Made by a program: the position numbers and the translations under genes
In this document: positions 63,203-64,000 of the stretch, one piece after another
Numbering within the stretch: the first letter of the stretch is position 1
How the letters are laid out: every line of letters starts with the position of its first letter
The notes under the pieces: model-generated
The model's database searches: none
What the model saw: only the letters and a program-made list of their open reading frames with translations
What the model was told of the DNA's origin: nothing
From: Corynebacterium imitans
Lineage (GTDB): Bacteria > Actinomycetota > Actinomycetes > Mycobacteriales > Mycobacteriaceae
DNA length: 64,000 nucleotides
NCBI RefSeq assembly: GCF_000739455.1
Contig: NZ_CP009211.1
Coordinates: forward strand, 310,001 to 374,000
Reading direction: 5' to 3'

Positions 63203-64000
<798 letters not shown>

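Overview
This window is chromosomal DNA of a high-GC Corynebacterium or a very close relative. The evidence is the gene set and its order: menA, menE, menB, menC, menD, mgtA, a UbiE/MenG methyltransferase, a MenJ-type reductase and a polyprenyl synthase, then tRNAs and secE-nusG-rplK-rplA, then rplJ-rplL and rpoB-rpoC. Other pointers are DtxR- and Zur-type operators, long secreted proteins with YPDG and G5 repeats, and frequent GTG or TTG starts. No insertion sequence, prophage or CRISPR array was seen. The species cannot be fixed from the sequence alone.

Layout. 1-2.3 kb: the end of an HNH endonuclease gene, menA and a small glycosyltransferase. 2.5-13.2 kb: an accessory surface block. It holds a giant YPDG/G5 protein whose frame is broken by one extra T near its start, a secreted protein made of two fused alkaline phosphatases, and a small secreted protein with a hydrophobic tail. 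13.3-21.1 kb: menE; an AAA ATPase behind a 41-bp palindrome; a NarL-type two-component system with an ABC exporter; and a PepSY membrane protein. 21.1-23.0 kb: a compact AAA ATPase/PIN nuclease pair with lower GC by eye, a candidate defence or toxin-type module. 23.0-27.4 kb: menB, and feoA-feoB-feoC running into menC behind a DtxR box. 27.6-33.1 kb: a DASS-family transporter, menD and mgtA. 33.1-36.3 kb: an MntR-like regulator convergent with a manganese-type ABC transporter. 36.4-39.5 kb: menG, menJ-like and polyprenyl synthase genes. 39.6-43.1 kb: four tRNAs, secE, nusG, rplK and rplA.

43.2-51.3 kb: a six-gene 'anchored repeat' ABC transporter operon inserted between rplA and rplJ. It encodes three surface proteins, a substrate-binding lipoprotein with an inserted surface module, an ATPase and a permease. 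A strong promoter inside a Zur-like operator suggests a leaderless, zinc-repressed mRNA. 51.3-52.6 kb: the L10 leader, rplJ and rplL. 52.7-57.8 kb: a second giant YPDG protein, with nine repeats of two alternating types. 58.3-59.2 kb: a DUF3068 protein. 59.6-64 kb: rpoB and the start of rpoC.

Functional picture. The menaquinone pathway is nearly complete here and is interleaved with uptake systems for iron (Feo), manganese-type metal (Mnt) and zinc-type metal (anchored-repeat ABC), each with its own regulator site or regulator gene. The most novel-looking items are the AAA/PIN pair, the HxHxxW-bearing surface proteins of the zinc-type operon, the tandem alkaline phosphatase, and a Cys-flanked two-helix C-terminal module shared by the two giant surface proteins, which lack LPXTG signals.
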